Below are positions 15,495 through 22,319 of a stretch of DNA of 32,447 nt, one piece after another. Numbering within the stretch: the stretch's first letter is position 1; each line of letters starts with the position of its first letter. The stretch spans positions 1-32,447 of the forward strand of contig CAZKPD010000013.1 of NCBI GenBank assembly GCA_964554585.1, in the 5' to 3' direction. The notes beneath the pieces were generated by a model. That model saw only the letters and a list, made by a program, of their open reading frames with translations. It ran no database searches and was not told the DNA's origin. Origin of the DNA: Perlabentimonas sp964554585. GTDB lineage: Bacteria > Bacteroidota > Bacteroidia > Bacteroidales > Tenuifilaceae. The position numbers were made by a program, and so were the translations under genes.

Positions 15495-15543
15495 CCAACC
15501 GAAGCCCTTCTTCCCGAAAGCTTATAGTTTATCTGTGCAGTTT

Positions 15544-15690
15544 GGCAGGTCTTCTGACTTACTTTCTTCCCTTGTCGCCTTCCCATTCTTTTGTGCTCGA
15601 ACAGTGGCTTATTGACAGGGCTGTTAAAAGATTACAGCAGCGGGTACTGTTGCCGATTCTAACGGCATTCCCTTTTATTCGCAAATGCGA
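15544..15690 (-). ncRNA. cobalamin (B12) riboswitch
   Basis: The minus strand carries the conserved blocks of a cobalamin riboswitch in the right order: GGGAAT (15672-15667), ACAGTACCCGCTGCTGTAA near 15650-15632, GCCACTG (15608-15602), GGGAAGGC (15584-15577) and the B12 box AGTCAGAAGACCTGCC (15559-15544). Its 5' border is uncertain by some 15 nt. The element points away from the plus-strand gene at 15838 and towards the T9SS surface protein gene whose ATG is at 15295. Cobalamin binding normally reduces expression of the downstream gene, classically btuB or synthesis genes. Confidence 0.93.
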
Positions 15691-15704
15691 AACCAAAAGC
15701 AATG

Positions 15705-15712
15705 CAAAAGTA
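15705..15712 (-). promoter_or_regulatory. -7 element TACTTTTG of the riboswitch leader
   Basis: TACTTTTG on the minus strand (15712-15705) matches TAnnTTTG and sits just upstream of the riboswitch, placing transcription start near 15698 and giving a leader of about 400 nt. No TTG is found at the proper -33 distance. Confidence 0.45.
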
Positions 15713-15799
15713 AGTAATTTTTTAAAAAAATCGCTGCTTATGCTCAAAATCATCAAAGCGCAATTTATGCCTACAGAGATCATACTAAAAATGAATTTG

Positions 15800-15807
15800 T
15801 ACCTTTA
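15800..15807 (+). promoter_or_regulatory. possible -7 element (TACCTTTA) of the deoxyribosyltransferase-like gene
   Basis: TACCTTTA lies 30 nt before the ATG at 15838; the octamer is identical to those before the alanine dehydrogenase-like and aminopeptidase genes. A -33 TTG is not evident. Confidence 0.3.
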
Positions 15808-15837
15808 TCCGTTGAACCTTTCCAAAAATCTACTCCA

Positions 15838-16365
15838 ATGAAACGCGCCATTGTATCCCTCCTCTTCCCCTTTTTAGCCATGGGCCTATGGGCTCAGCAG
15901 GCAACCATAATTCACGCTCCCCATGATATCCCTGACAATGATGCGAGGCCAAAGATTTTTTTGGGAGGGAGCATTGATATGGGCTCAGCCGAGGATTGGC
16001 AGGCTTGGGTAGAAGGTGAGCTGATAAACCATGATGTGATTATCCTAAACCCTCGCAGGGGCGATTGGGATCCCTCGTGGGAGCCGATGAGCACAAACCC
16101 AAATTTTAGGCAACAGGTGGAGTGGGAGCTCACCGCATTGGAGGCGGCCGATGTAATCATCATGTACCTTGCTCCCACATCACAAAGCCCCATCAGCCTG
16201 TTGGAGCTGGGTCTCTTTGCCCGTGAGGGCAAGCTGATGGTGGTTTGCCCCCAGGGGTTTTGGCGCAAGGGTAATGTGGATATCGTCTGCCAACGGTATA
16301 GCATACCCATGTATGACAATTTAGAAGAACTCTTAATTACCCTAAAACAACATTACTTGGACTAA
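15838..16365 (+). CDS. exported nucleoside 2-deoxyribosyltransferase-like protein
   Basis: A 175-residue protein whose residues 38-175 match the nucleoside 2-deoxyribosyltransferase-like fold: PKIFLGGSIDMGSAEDWQ, VIILNPRRGDWDPSW, QVEWELTALEAADVIIMYL and SPISLLELGLFA, where the Glu of LELG would be the nucleophile in this superfamily. Classical members swap bases on deoxyribonucleosides in the cytoplasm. Here residues 1-20 form a clear signal peptide (hydrophobic core ahead of WAQQA), so the product should be periplasmic or secreted. An internal ATG at codon 16 could give a cytoplasmic form, but conserved sequence only starts near residue 38. It is divergent from the riboswitch-controlled gene and 79 nt ahead of the PEGA lipoprotein gene. 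Confidence 0.78.
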   Translation: MKRAIVSLLFPFLAMGLWAQQATIIHAPHDIPDNDARPKIFLGGSIDMGSAEDWQAWVEGELINHDVIILNPRRGDWDPSWEPMSTNPNFRQQVEWELTALEAADVIIMYLAPTSQSPISLLELGLFAREGKLMVVCPQGFWRKGNVDIVCQRYSIPMYDNLEELLITLKQHYLD

Positions 16366-16444
16366 CCATGCAGATGTTGGCACTTTCTTTGTGCAGATAT
16401 GCTCAAACTTGTAAAACCTAATTATTCACTTTAAAACCTAGCTT

Positions 16445-16957
16445 ATGAAAAAAACATCTTTACTATTTCAAACCATTGCCTTGGTTTTGGCGTCATCCAT
16501 CATCCTCACGTCCTGCTCCAGTACAACCCTTATCCAATCAACCCCTCACGGGGCAAAAGTATACGTTGATGGAGAACCTGTAGGCACAACCCCTTATTCT
16601 CACACGGATACCAAAATAGTGGGCAGCACTACTACCCTTAAACTCGAAAAAGAGGGGTACGAAACCTTTAACACTACAATATCAAGAAACGAAGAGGTGG
16701 ATGTGGGAGCTATTATTGGAGGTCTATTCGTGTGGATTCCTTTTTTGTGGACTATGAAATATAAACCCACACACACCTATGAAATGGTGCCCGCATCTGA
16801 CTATGTTTCGGCTCCCATAAAAAAGGATCAGCAGGCTGCACCCACTAAGTCAAAATACGAGAAGCTTAGGGAATTGAAAAACCTGTTTGATGAAGGGGTG
16901 ATTAATGAGATGGAGTACGAAAAAGAGAAGGATAAGATTTTAAACGAAGAGAATTAG
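16445..16957 (+). CDS. PEGA-domain lipoprotein with C-terminal SHOCT motif
   Basis: A 170-residue lipoprotein. The signal peptide ends in the lipobox LTSC with Cys24. Residues 30-80 are a PEGA domain (STPHGAKVYVDGEPVGTTPY, KLEKEGYETFN), a surface-domain fold thought to bind other envelope components. Residues 88-108 are hydrophobic (VGAIIGGLFVWIPFLWTMKY) and may insert in the membrane. The last 30 residues form a SHOCT-like helical motif (KLRELKNLFDEGVINEMEYE), usually an oligomerisation element. No specific role is known. A strong terminator follows 33 nt after the stop. Confidence 0.82.
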   Translation: MKKTSLLFQTIALVLASSIILTSCSSTTLIQSTPHGAKVYVDGEPVGTTPYSHTDTKIVGSTTTLKLEKEGYETFNTTISRNEEVDVGAIIGGLFVWIPFLWTMKYKPTHTYEMVPASDYVSAPIKKDQQAAPTKSKYEKLRELKNLFDEGVINEMEYEKEKDKILNEEN

Positions 16958-16990
16958 CCCTTATCCTCTAGAAAACATTTGATATATAAC

Positions 16991-17019
16991 AGCCACCCTT
17001 AGGGGTGGCTACTTTTTTT
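16991..17019 (+). terminator. intrinsic terminator after the PEGA lipoprotein gene
   Basis: AGCCACCC (16991-16998) pairs with GGGTGGCT (17003-17010), followed by AC and seven T (17013-17019). Confidence 0.9.
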
Positions 17020-17084
17020 AAAATCGTTCCGCTTTCTCAAAAATATTGGTTTCTTTTGTTCTTCCATCTATTACCTATCAAAAC

Positions 17085-17441
17085 ATGACTACCATTTACC
17101 TGGAGAACATGGAGTTTTTTGGTTTCCATGGATGCTACCAAGAGGAGAAGATTGTGGGAAACCACTTTGTGGTAAATGCCACCCTTAAGCCCTCACAGCA
17201 TGTGGCAGCCCAGACTGACCTGATTACGGATGCACTTAACTACCAGCAGGCCTACGAAATAATTAAACAAGAAATGGCCATCCCCTCCAACCTGTTGGAG
17301 CATGTGTGTGAACGTATTTTAAACACGCTGTTTGCTCAACTCCCCATACTAGATGAGGCTTGGGTTAAGGTTTCTAAGCTCAATCCGCCCATGGGCGGAA
17401 AAATGGATAGGGTAAGCGTAACCTTGCACAGGAAACGGTAA
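17085..17441 (+). CDS. folB: dihydroneopterin aldolase
   Basis: A 118-residue enzyme of folate synthesis that cleaves 7,8-dihydroneopterin to 6-hydroxymethyl-dihydropterin and glycolaldehyde. It has the family start IYLENMEFFGFHGCYQEE with the conserved Glu near 20-21, the pterin-anchoring Glu72 in LLEHVCERI, and catalytic Lys98 in VKVSKLNPPMGGK. Length fits (115-125). The start is the ATG at 17085; a TTG 13 codons earlier would add unconserved residues. The stop overlaps the next start (TAATG), so the CWC protein is translationally coupled. No other folate genes are in the window. Confidence 0.95.
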   Translation: MTTIYLENMEFFGFHGCYQEEKIVGNHFVVNATLKPSQHVAAQTDLITDALNYQQAYEIIKQEMAIPSNLLEHVCERILNTLFAQLPILDEAWVKVSKLNPPMGGKMDRVSVTLHRKR

Positions 17442-17629
17442 TGGATAAAGAACCACAAACCAAAAAATGTCCGCGCTGCGGAGGACAGTTTCTGTGCTAC
17501 AGCGAAACTAATCAACGCTGCTGGTGTGCTGATTATACCCTGGCAGAAAGGGTTCTGAAATTTTTGGCGAAAGAATACAACGGATGTCTTTGCCCCAAAT
17601 GTATCGCTGAGTTTGACAGGCAAGAGTAG
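17441..17629 (+). CDS. small cysteine-rich CWC-type protein
   Basis: A 62-residue protein with eight cysteines: CPRC (10, 13), Cys19, CWC (27-29) and CLCPKC (49, 51, 54). This is the pattern of the Cys_rich_CWC family, likely a zinc-binding knuckle protein, function unknown. The start ATG overlaps the folB stop by one base, which both supports the gene and implies coupling. No signal peptide, so cytoplasmic. Confidence 0.85.
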   Translation: MDKEPQTKKCPRCGGQFLCYSETNQRCWCADYTLAERVLKFLAKEYNGCLCPKCIAEFDRQE

Positions 17630-17666
17630 GCTCTAAAACACATTGACCCAAAAAGGGCAAAGAAAC

Positions 17667-17695
17667 TTGGGGTTCTCATTTTTTTTGTATCTTTG
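17667..17695 (+). promoter_or_regulatory. Bacteroidota-type promoter of tRNA-Cys
   Basis: TTG (17667-17669), 18 nt, TATCTTTG (17688-17695), a close match to the phylum's consensus, with a predicted start about 12 nt before the tRNA. Confidence 0.7.
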
Positions 17696-17713
17696 CGAGC
17701 GCAATAGCAAAAT

Positions 17714-17784
17714 GGTCTCGTGGCCGAGTGGCTAGGCAGAGGTCTGCAAAACCTCGTACAGCGGTTCGATTCCGCTCGAGACCT
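17714..17784 (+). tRNA. tRNA-Cys (GCA)
   Basis: A complete tRNA: acceptor GGTCTCG pairs with CGAGACC (17777-17783), anticodon stem AGGT/ACCT with loop containing GCA, T arm GCGGTTCGATTCCGC, and discriminator U at 17784, the identity base for tRNA-Cys. The CCA end is not encoded. Confidence 0.97.
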
Positions 17785-17788
17785 CAAA

Positions 17789-17823
17789 AAAGGGTGATCA
17801 ATTCAGGTCACCCTTTTATTTTT
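17789..17823 (+). terminator. intrinsic terminator of tRNA-Cys
   Basis: AAAGGGTGA (17789-17797) pairs perfectly with TCACCCTTT (17808-17816), loop of 10, followed by TATTTTT. Confidence 0.88.
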
Positions 17824-17906
17824 CAAAAAGTTATTCCTATTAAAACAACTTCCTCAAACCAATATTTTACACCTCATCCATCATGGCACCGGGACAAATT
17901 ATGCGC

Positions 17907-17928
17907 TAGGCGAAGGTTCCTTCGCCTA
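17907..17928. repeat. perfect 10-bp inverted repeat with 2-nt centre
   Basis: TAGGCGAAGG (17907-17916), TT, CCTTCGCCTA (17919-17928). It lies in a gene-free gap (17826-18040) with no other named content and no T-tract, so it is not an obvious terminator. It may be a dispersed palindrome or a protein-binding site. Confidence 0.6.
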
Positions 17929-18041
17929 AACTCTCTAATTTACCATAATATATTTATTATGTGCCCCGAAACACTGCGATGGTTACAGGAAGATAGTCTG
18001 TTTGCACAAGAGCCCTAAAAAGGGTGCATTTACCATACCAT

Positions 18042-18068
18042 AAAAAAACCTGCCCACAAGGGCAGGTT
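18042..18068 (-). terminator. intrinsic terminator of the PorP/SprF gene
   Basis: On the minus strand a 9-bp stem (18047-18055 with 18060-18068, loop of 4) is followed by a T-run from the seven A at 18042-18048. It lies 24 nt after the stop codon. Confidence 0.88.
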
Positions 18069-18091
18069 CAGAAAATGTTTTATTAGTTTTC

Positions 18092-19084
18092 CTAAAAACG
18101 GTTGAGCCAACGGTATCTTCGGGCGCTATCGCCTAGTCGCATTCCCACCATAATCTCGTGGGAACCCAGTCGGTTGAAGGTAGAAACATCGCCCCAAGAG
18201 TAGTCAAATGCATAACCAAAATAGAACTGTTGGTAGTTCATCCCAAACATAGTGATTACCGTTCCGGTGGTTCTTAGGGACAGCCCTACCCAGTAGTCGT
18301 CCTTATAGTAACCTTTCACATTAAGGTCAAGGGTCCATGCCAATCGTTCGGTAAAACTCATCATTACTGATGGTTCTACTGCATAATCGGACCGACGTTG
18401 TTGGAATTTATAGCCACCCAGCAGGTAGTAGTGCCTTAGCAGTCGGTATGCACTCTCGGGATTTCCAAATCCAAACTGAATGGAACTCTGGAATAGGCTG
18501 GTTGCCGAAAATCCGGCATAAAAATTTTCATCACTTACCAAAAAGCCCACATTGGCGTCGGGCGAAAAGGCTGAATTTGATTTTCCGTTTATTACTAATG
18601 GATCATAAATATCGGGATTATACAAATCTCCGGTTCCCACATTGGCTTTAAATTGGAATGCCGAAAGAGATACTCCTGCACTATACTGGATGTCGCGAAC
18701 AAAAATATGATACGAATAGGTTCCTTGGATACCCGTACGCCTTATGCTCCCGTTCATGTCGTTAAAAACGTACCCACCAAATCCAACCTTACCGCTGGGT
18801 CTGCGACGGCGTACCTTATTTTTAATCATACGACTTCGGTTTCGGAAGCTGGTTTTAAGAACCCGGGTTTGACCGCTAACCGCATAGGTGCTAGGCCCAT
18901 CCTTATAACCCAACCACTGTTCGCGAGCGGTTAGATTAAAATCGGTAATTCCCTGATAACCTGCAATGGCCGGATTGAGCAGGTATGGATTCATCATATA
19001 CTGGCTATAGATGGGCTGCTGTTGTGCAGTCCCGGTCAAGCCGGCCATGATGAACAGAATTGCTATGTATATCCTTTTTGCCAT
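18092..19084 (-). CDS. PorP/SprF-family type IX secretion-associated outer-membrane protein
   Basis: A 330-residue protein. A signal peptide (1-20, ending GTAQ) is followed by the family signature QQPIYSQYMMNPYLLNPAIAGY, then alternating beta strands of a barrel (TYSYHIFVRDIQYSAGVSLS, VGFLVSDENFYAGFSATSL) and the C-terminal YFGYAFDYSWGD, HEIMVGMRL ending in Phe. PorP/SprF-like proteins are needed for secretion or anchoring of specific T9SS substrates, notably those with type B C-terminal domains such as SprB. The upstream gene encodes just such a protein, 86 nt away on the same strand, so the two probably form a substrate/partner pair. Confidence 0.93.
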   Translation of the reverse strand: MAKRIYIAILFIMAGLTGTAQQQPIYSQYMMNPYLLNPAIAGYQGITDFNLTAREQWLGYKDGPSTYAVSGQTRVLKTSFRNRSRMIKNKVRRRRPSGKVGFGGYVFNDMNGSIRRTGIQGTYSYHIFVRDIQYSAGVSLSAFQFKANVGTGDLYNPDIYDPLVINGKSNSAFSPDANVGFLVSDENFYAGFSATSLFQSSIQFGFGNPESAYRLLRHYYLLGGYKFQQRRSDYAVEPSVMMSFTERLAWTLDLNVKGYYKDDYWVGLSLRTTGTVITMFGMNYQQFYFGYAFDYSWGDVSTFNRLGSHEIMVGMRLGDSARRYRWLNRF

Positions 19085-19170
19085 TGTTAATCTTCAGTTA
19101 TGCATTAACTCTTCTTCCGAATTCATATTTCCTTAACCTTTCAGAAAATAGATGAGTCATTATTCACCTC

Positions 19171-20259
19171 CTACCTCACTATGGTTACCGATCCTTTATA
19201 AGTAAACGTTTCTCCATCTACCCTAATTCGGATAATGTAGTGATACGAATCCATAGGTAACGGTCTTCCTCCCAAATCACGACCATCCCATTCGCGGAAC
19301 ATCCCATGTGATTGCCAAACCATCTTACCGTGTCGATTGTACACCAGTACATCCACATTATCCAGATAGTGGAATAGATCCATGCCCGCATCGTTGGGAG
19401 CAGGGAATAGCCAAGTATCGTTCACTCCGTCACCATTAGGCGTAAAGGCAGCGGGAATCCGAAGGTTCTTGTAATTTGCTGCGCTCACCATGATTGTGTC
19501 GGAATTGGAACATCCGTTCCAGTCGGTTACGGTTACCCAAATCAGCTGATCGCCATATCCGCCTTGTACCACAATGGAAGGAGAAATTTCTCCGGTACTC
19601 CAATCGTAATACTGAAAGTTAGGATCTTGAACATCCAATAGAAGGATTTGTGTACCAAAAAGCACTGTGTCGTTACCCAGCCACACGTGAGGCAAAGGGT
19701 TAACAAATGTTTCAATCTCGTTATAGGTACAGCTGTAATAGCTGTCAACCAGCTGAACCTGATAGGTTCCTTCCTCACCGGTATAGTATATCCGATTGGT
19801 TGACCCATCGAACCACAAGTAGCTTAGGTACTCCCCCGGATCCAGCTCAGCAATATCGCCCTCGCACACATACACCGTTTCGGGAACTCCATCAAAAGGG
19901 ATATTAATGGTTTTTGAGTTAAGCACTATTTGCTGTGAATAGGTATCACCCACGCAACCATAATCAGAATTTTCGACCACCTCAAATGTGTAAATCCCTC
20001 CCGGGAGCTGCTCGCTCCAGTACATCTGAATGGTATCACCCCGATTGATAAGGGTATAGTATGAGTTGCTCACCTCTTCATTATTAGGACCAACAACCCT
20101 CCATTGGAAATCGGAAAATCCATTAAACCCTTTTACCCAGTAATCCTCAACGCTTCCCACACAAGCCATGGGTAGGTCGAAGGGATTCTGTGCTGTGCCC
20201 CATTTCCCGCCAAGCTGTACCAGAAGAATTAGAAATAGTATGTGTAGAAATTTATTCAA
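19171..20259 (-). CDS. secreted protein with gliding-motility-associated (T9SS type B) C-terminal domain
   Basis: A 362-residue exported protein. Residues 1-23 are a signal peptide (LILLVQLGG ahead of GTAQ). Residues 30-250 are beta-rich Ig/PKD-like modules with cysteines (CVGDTYSQQIVL, VCEGDIAELDPGEYLSYLWF, YYDWSTGE). The C-terminal ~95 residues are a CHU_C/type B sorting domain: IPAAFTPNGDGVNDTWLF, VYNRHGKMVWQS, WDGRDLGGRPLPMDSYHYII, ending YKGSVTIVR. It is likely a surface protein exported by T9SS with the help of the downstream PorP/SprF-like product. At 362 residues it is small for a type B adhesin (SprB is thousands). Confidence 0.92.
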   Translation of the reverse strand: MNKFLHILFLILLVQLGGKWGTAQNPFDLPMACVGSVEDYWVKGFNGFSDFQWRVVGPNNEEVSNSYYTLINRGDTIQMYWSEQLPGGIYTFEVVENSDYGCVGDTYSQQIVLNSKTINIPFDGVPETVYVCEGDIAELDPGEYLSYLWFDGSTNRIYYTGEEGTYQVQLVDSYYSCTYNEIETFVNPLPHVWLGNDTVLFGTQILLLDVQDPNFQYYDWSTGEISPSIVVQGGYGDQLIWVTVTDWNGCSNSDTIMVSAANYKNLRIPAAFTPNGDGVNDTWLFPAPNDAGMDLFHYLDNVDVLVYNRHGKMVWQSHGMFREWDGRDLGGRPLPMDSYHYIIRIRVDGETFTYKGSVTIVR

Positions 20260-20556
20260 AATTTCGTTTTTACGTTGCTTAATATAATCTCATTGCTGGT
20301 TTAAGTGTTAGTCTATCTTTAGCGGCCTGTCTTTGAGCAAAAAAATTCAAACAGAATCCTCCTTGCGATTTCTATTCCAACATTGCACTAACGTTAAGCA
20401 TTTTACAAAACCCTCCCAACAGTGCCGAAAGAATCACGAATAACGCTTTAAACTCAAACCAAAAAAACCAAGAAAGAACGTTTGTGGGTGTTATCCCTTT
20501 TTGTTCCCCACCGGAGCGCTAGCTCCGATGGGGAGAAATTGGTTGCTGTACCTAAC
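20260..20556. other. spacer between two T9SS-cluster genes with a hairpin
   Basis: No gene seen. A 12-bp imperfect inverted repeat (20506-20517 with 20522-20533, one mismatch, 4-nt centre) lies 24 nt after the stop of the upstream gene. It has no T-run on the minus side, so it is not a standard terminator; it could stabilise the mRNA end or attenuate read-through. Confidence 0.45.
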
Positions 20557-21486
20557 CTAGAAAGCGTTGGGAATATGGAAAATAGGACCAGTGGTGGGTA
20601 CAGGAAGAATGGTATAAGTAATAGTGGTAGCTGGAACAGCATAACCTGCTGTTGCAATACCTGCTCTTAGCTGTGATCTCATAGAGATAACTGAGTAAAG
20701 AGAATTAGCTTCCATGGTAAAGGTGTAAATAGTAGGAGTGTTAGCTGCAATTAAGGGAAGAGGAATAATAGTATGTGTCTGTGCCGTACCAGCATCTAAT
20801 GCTCCAGTTGCTGCTGCTTTACCATAAGTTGCAGTAACATCATTAACACCTCCTATTGGATCAAGGTTGAAGTCTAATGCCTGCTGCGAAACGGTGATAC
20901 CGTAGGTGTACTGGTTTGAAGGAGCGCCAGTTTCAGCAATACCAATGTTAAGTACATCACCAATATCGGCTCCTGTAGCACAACGCCTAAACTCAGTACC
21001 TGGTGTTAGTACATCCCAACTTGTACCAACACCAGCAAATCCTGTAATGTTAGGTTCACCTGTAATGGTAACAGTTTGGCTCTGTGCAGAACCTTCGCAA
21101 GAAATAAGACCATGTGTTTCTAATACCCAGTAGTTGGTAGTACCGGTAGCGGTTGGGGAAATGTCAATCCAGTTTTGGTTAGCGGCTGCTTTTACTTGTG
21201 TTCCTGTAGCGTAATCAACACCAGTAACCCATCTCCAACGTGAGTTTGTGCCAAGGTTTGTACCAGCATTTCCTGTTCCGTCATAGTTTGGACTATACAC
21301 TGGGTCGGGTAGTACATATAGCCTAAAACCTAGGTTAACGGTTTGGTAGGTTGTAGTTGTTGCCTCAACATAGTTGGTGCCGTATGCAGCGTCATCAGTG
21401 TGATTAATCGTCTGAGCCTGCACACCCATAAACATTAATACGGCCATAAAGGTAAAGGCCAGTTTAAGTAAATTTTGTTTTCTCAT
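20557..21486 (-). CDS. secreted Ala/Thr-rich protein of unknown function in the T9SS type B cluster
   Basis: A 309-residue exported protein I do not recognise by family. Residues 1-25 are a signal peptide (AFTFMAVLMFMGVQAQ). The mature part is low in Lys and rich in Thr, Ala, Gly and Asn, with beta-type segments and a few Ig/PKD-like phrases (TNYWVLETHGLISCEG, QSQTVTITGEPNITGF), similar in style to the upstream half of type B proteins. It ends GPIFHIPNAF and lacks a type A or B sorting domain. Its position ahead of the type B protein and the PorP/SprF gene on the same strand suggests a shared function, perhaps a partner or paralogue that lost its tail. A good promoter precedes it. Confidence 0.75.
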   Translation of the reverse strand: MRKQNLLKLAFTFMAVLMFMGVQAQTINHTDDAAYGTNYVEATTTTYQTVNLGFRLYVLPDPVYSPNYDGTGNAGTNLGTNSRWRWVTGVDYATGTQVKAAANQNWIDISPTATGTTNYWVLETHGLISCEGSAQSQTVTITGEPNITGFAGVGTSWDVLTPGTEFRRCATGADIGDVLNIGIAETGAPSNQYTYGITVSQQALDFNLDPIGGVNDVTATYGKAAATGALDAGTAQTHTIIPLPLIAANTPTIYTFTMEANSLYSVISMRSQLRAGIATAGYAVPATTITYTILPVPTTGPIFHIPNAF

Positions 21487-21569
21487 GGTTGTAATTGTTT
21501 AGTGATTTAATTTGTTTGTTTCCTAATTATCAATATATGTGGTTACTATTATCTCTAAAAAAATGAGTT

Positions 21570-21600
21570 CAAACTTAAGGATAAAAATAATTGCTACCAA
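21570..21600 (-). promoter_or_regulatory. Bacteroidota-type promoter of the secreted Ala/Thr-rich protein gene
   Basis: Minus strand: TTG (21600-21598), 20 nt, TAAGTTTG (21577-21570). The predicted start is about 77 nt before the ATG at 21486. It may drive the whole 21486-18092 cluster. Confidence 0.6.
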
Positions 21601-21974
21601 CTCCTAATACGCATATATGCCAAATTGTTACGTTTCATTTGAAAAAATTACACTACTCTTCGGTTTTGTTTGACCAACAGAGGCTTTTTACTAACGAATA
21701 CATATGCGTTTTAAAACGCAAAAAGAGTCGCTTTGTTCGTCTGGTTCTATTAGGTTATCCAAAGAACTACCCATCTAACTAATTTAAAAGTACGCAAACG
21801 GACACTTTTAATCTAGTTAAACCAATAGTACAACTTATGTACCATATTTTGCAAGTGCCTGGATATCTGAATTTATCAATAGTCATAAAACCTATTACGT
21901 ACGGTTTCGGACGTGCGGCATAACGGTTAAATAAGTTTAGACTACCCAACCCCTGAAGGGGGAGTTTGTTCCGA

Positions 21975-22023
21975 GATGCGGGGTACGGGATACGGGGTGC
22001 AAGGTGCGAGATTCGTGAAACGT
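21975..22023 (+). repeat. decayed heptanucleotide tandem array
   Basis: Seven consecutive 7-nt units: GATGCGG, GGTACGG, GATACGG, GGTGCAA, GGTGCGA, GATTCGT, GAAACGT. The shared frame is G-purine-(T/A)-N-C-(G/A)-N. It abuts the palindrome TCATCGCGATGA at 22023. Confidence 0.7.
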
Positions 22024-22278
22024 CATCGCGATGAGTGTCGATAGGAACGAAGAAGCCAACCGAGCAATCCCGAGGCTTCGGGGTTGTGAGCTCGGCGGAG
22101 CCAATCTATTATGGCACTACATCAAACAGATTGCCTCCACCGTTCCGAAATATCGGAATCACAATGACGTACATAACAAACCGCTAGGACGCAAACACAG
22201 CCGGGCGAAGCCCGAAAAAATGAAATGAGTATCTTCAAGTCGCTGAATTCCTTTCGGAATGACTATTTCGTGGGGGAA

Positions 22279-22319
22279 AGGGAAGCGGGGTTTTCGCCTC
22301 ACGAAAACCCCGCTTCTTT
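22279..22319 (+). terminator. strong hairpin, terminator-like, in the gene-free region
   Basis: A perfect 14-bp core (22283-22296 with 22302-22315, loop of 5), extendable outward with wobble pairs, is followed on the plus strand by a pyrimidine tract ending in TTTTT (about 22327-22331). No plus-strand gene lies just upstream, so it may terminate an unannotated transcript or be a repeat unit. Confidence 0.5.

Noticed and set aside
15544..15837. Riboswitch control of the plus-strand deoxyribosyltransferase-like gene
   Set aside because: The aptamer blocks are in order only on the minus strand, so it cannot act in cis on the plus-strand transcript.
15542..15841. 99-codon open frame on the plus strand over the riboswitch
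   Set aside because: It is the complement of a conserved B12 aptamer, has no family features and runs into the start of the next gene.
20454..20657. 67-codon frame across the end of the secreted-protein gene
   Set aside because: It is a different frame of the gene end and hairpin, with no start signal or motif, and does not supply a missing sorting domain.
22031..22228. 65-codon frame in the palindrome-rich region
   Set aside because: Its sequence is made of repeat elements and lacks protein-like features.
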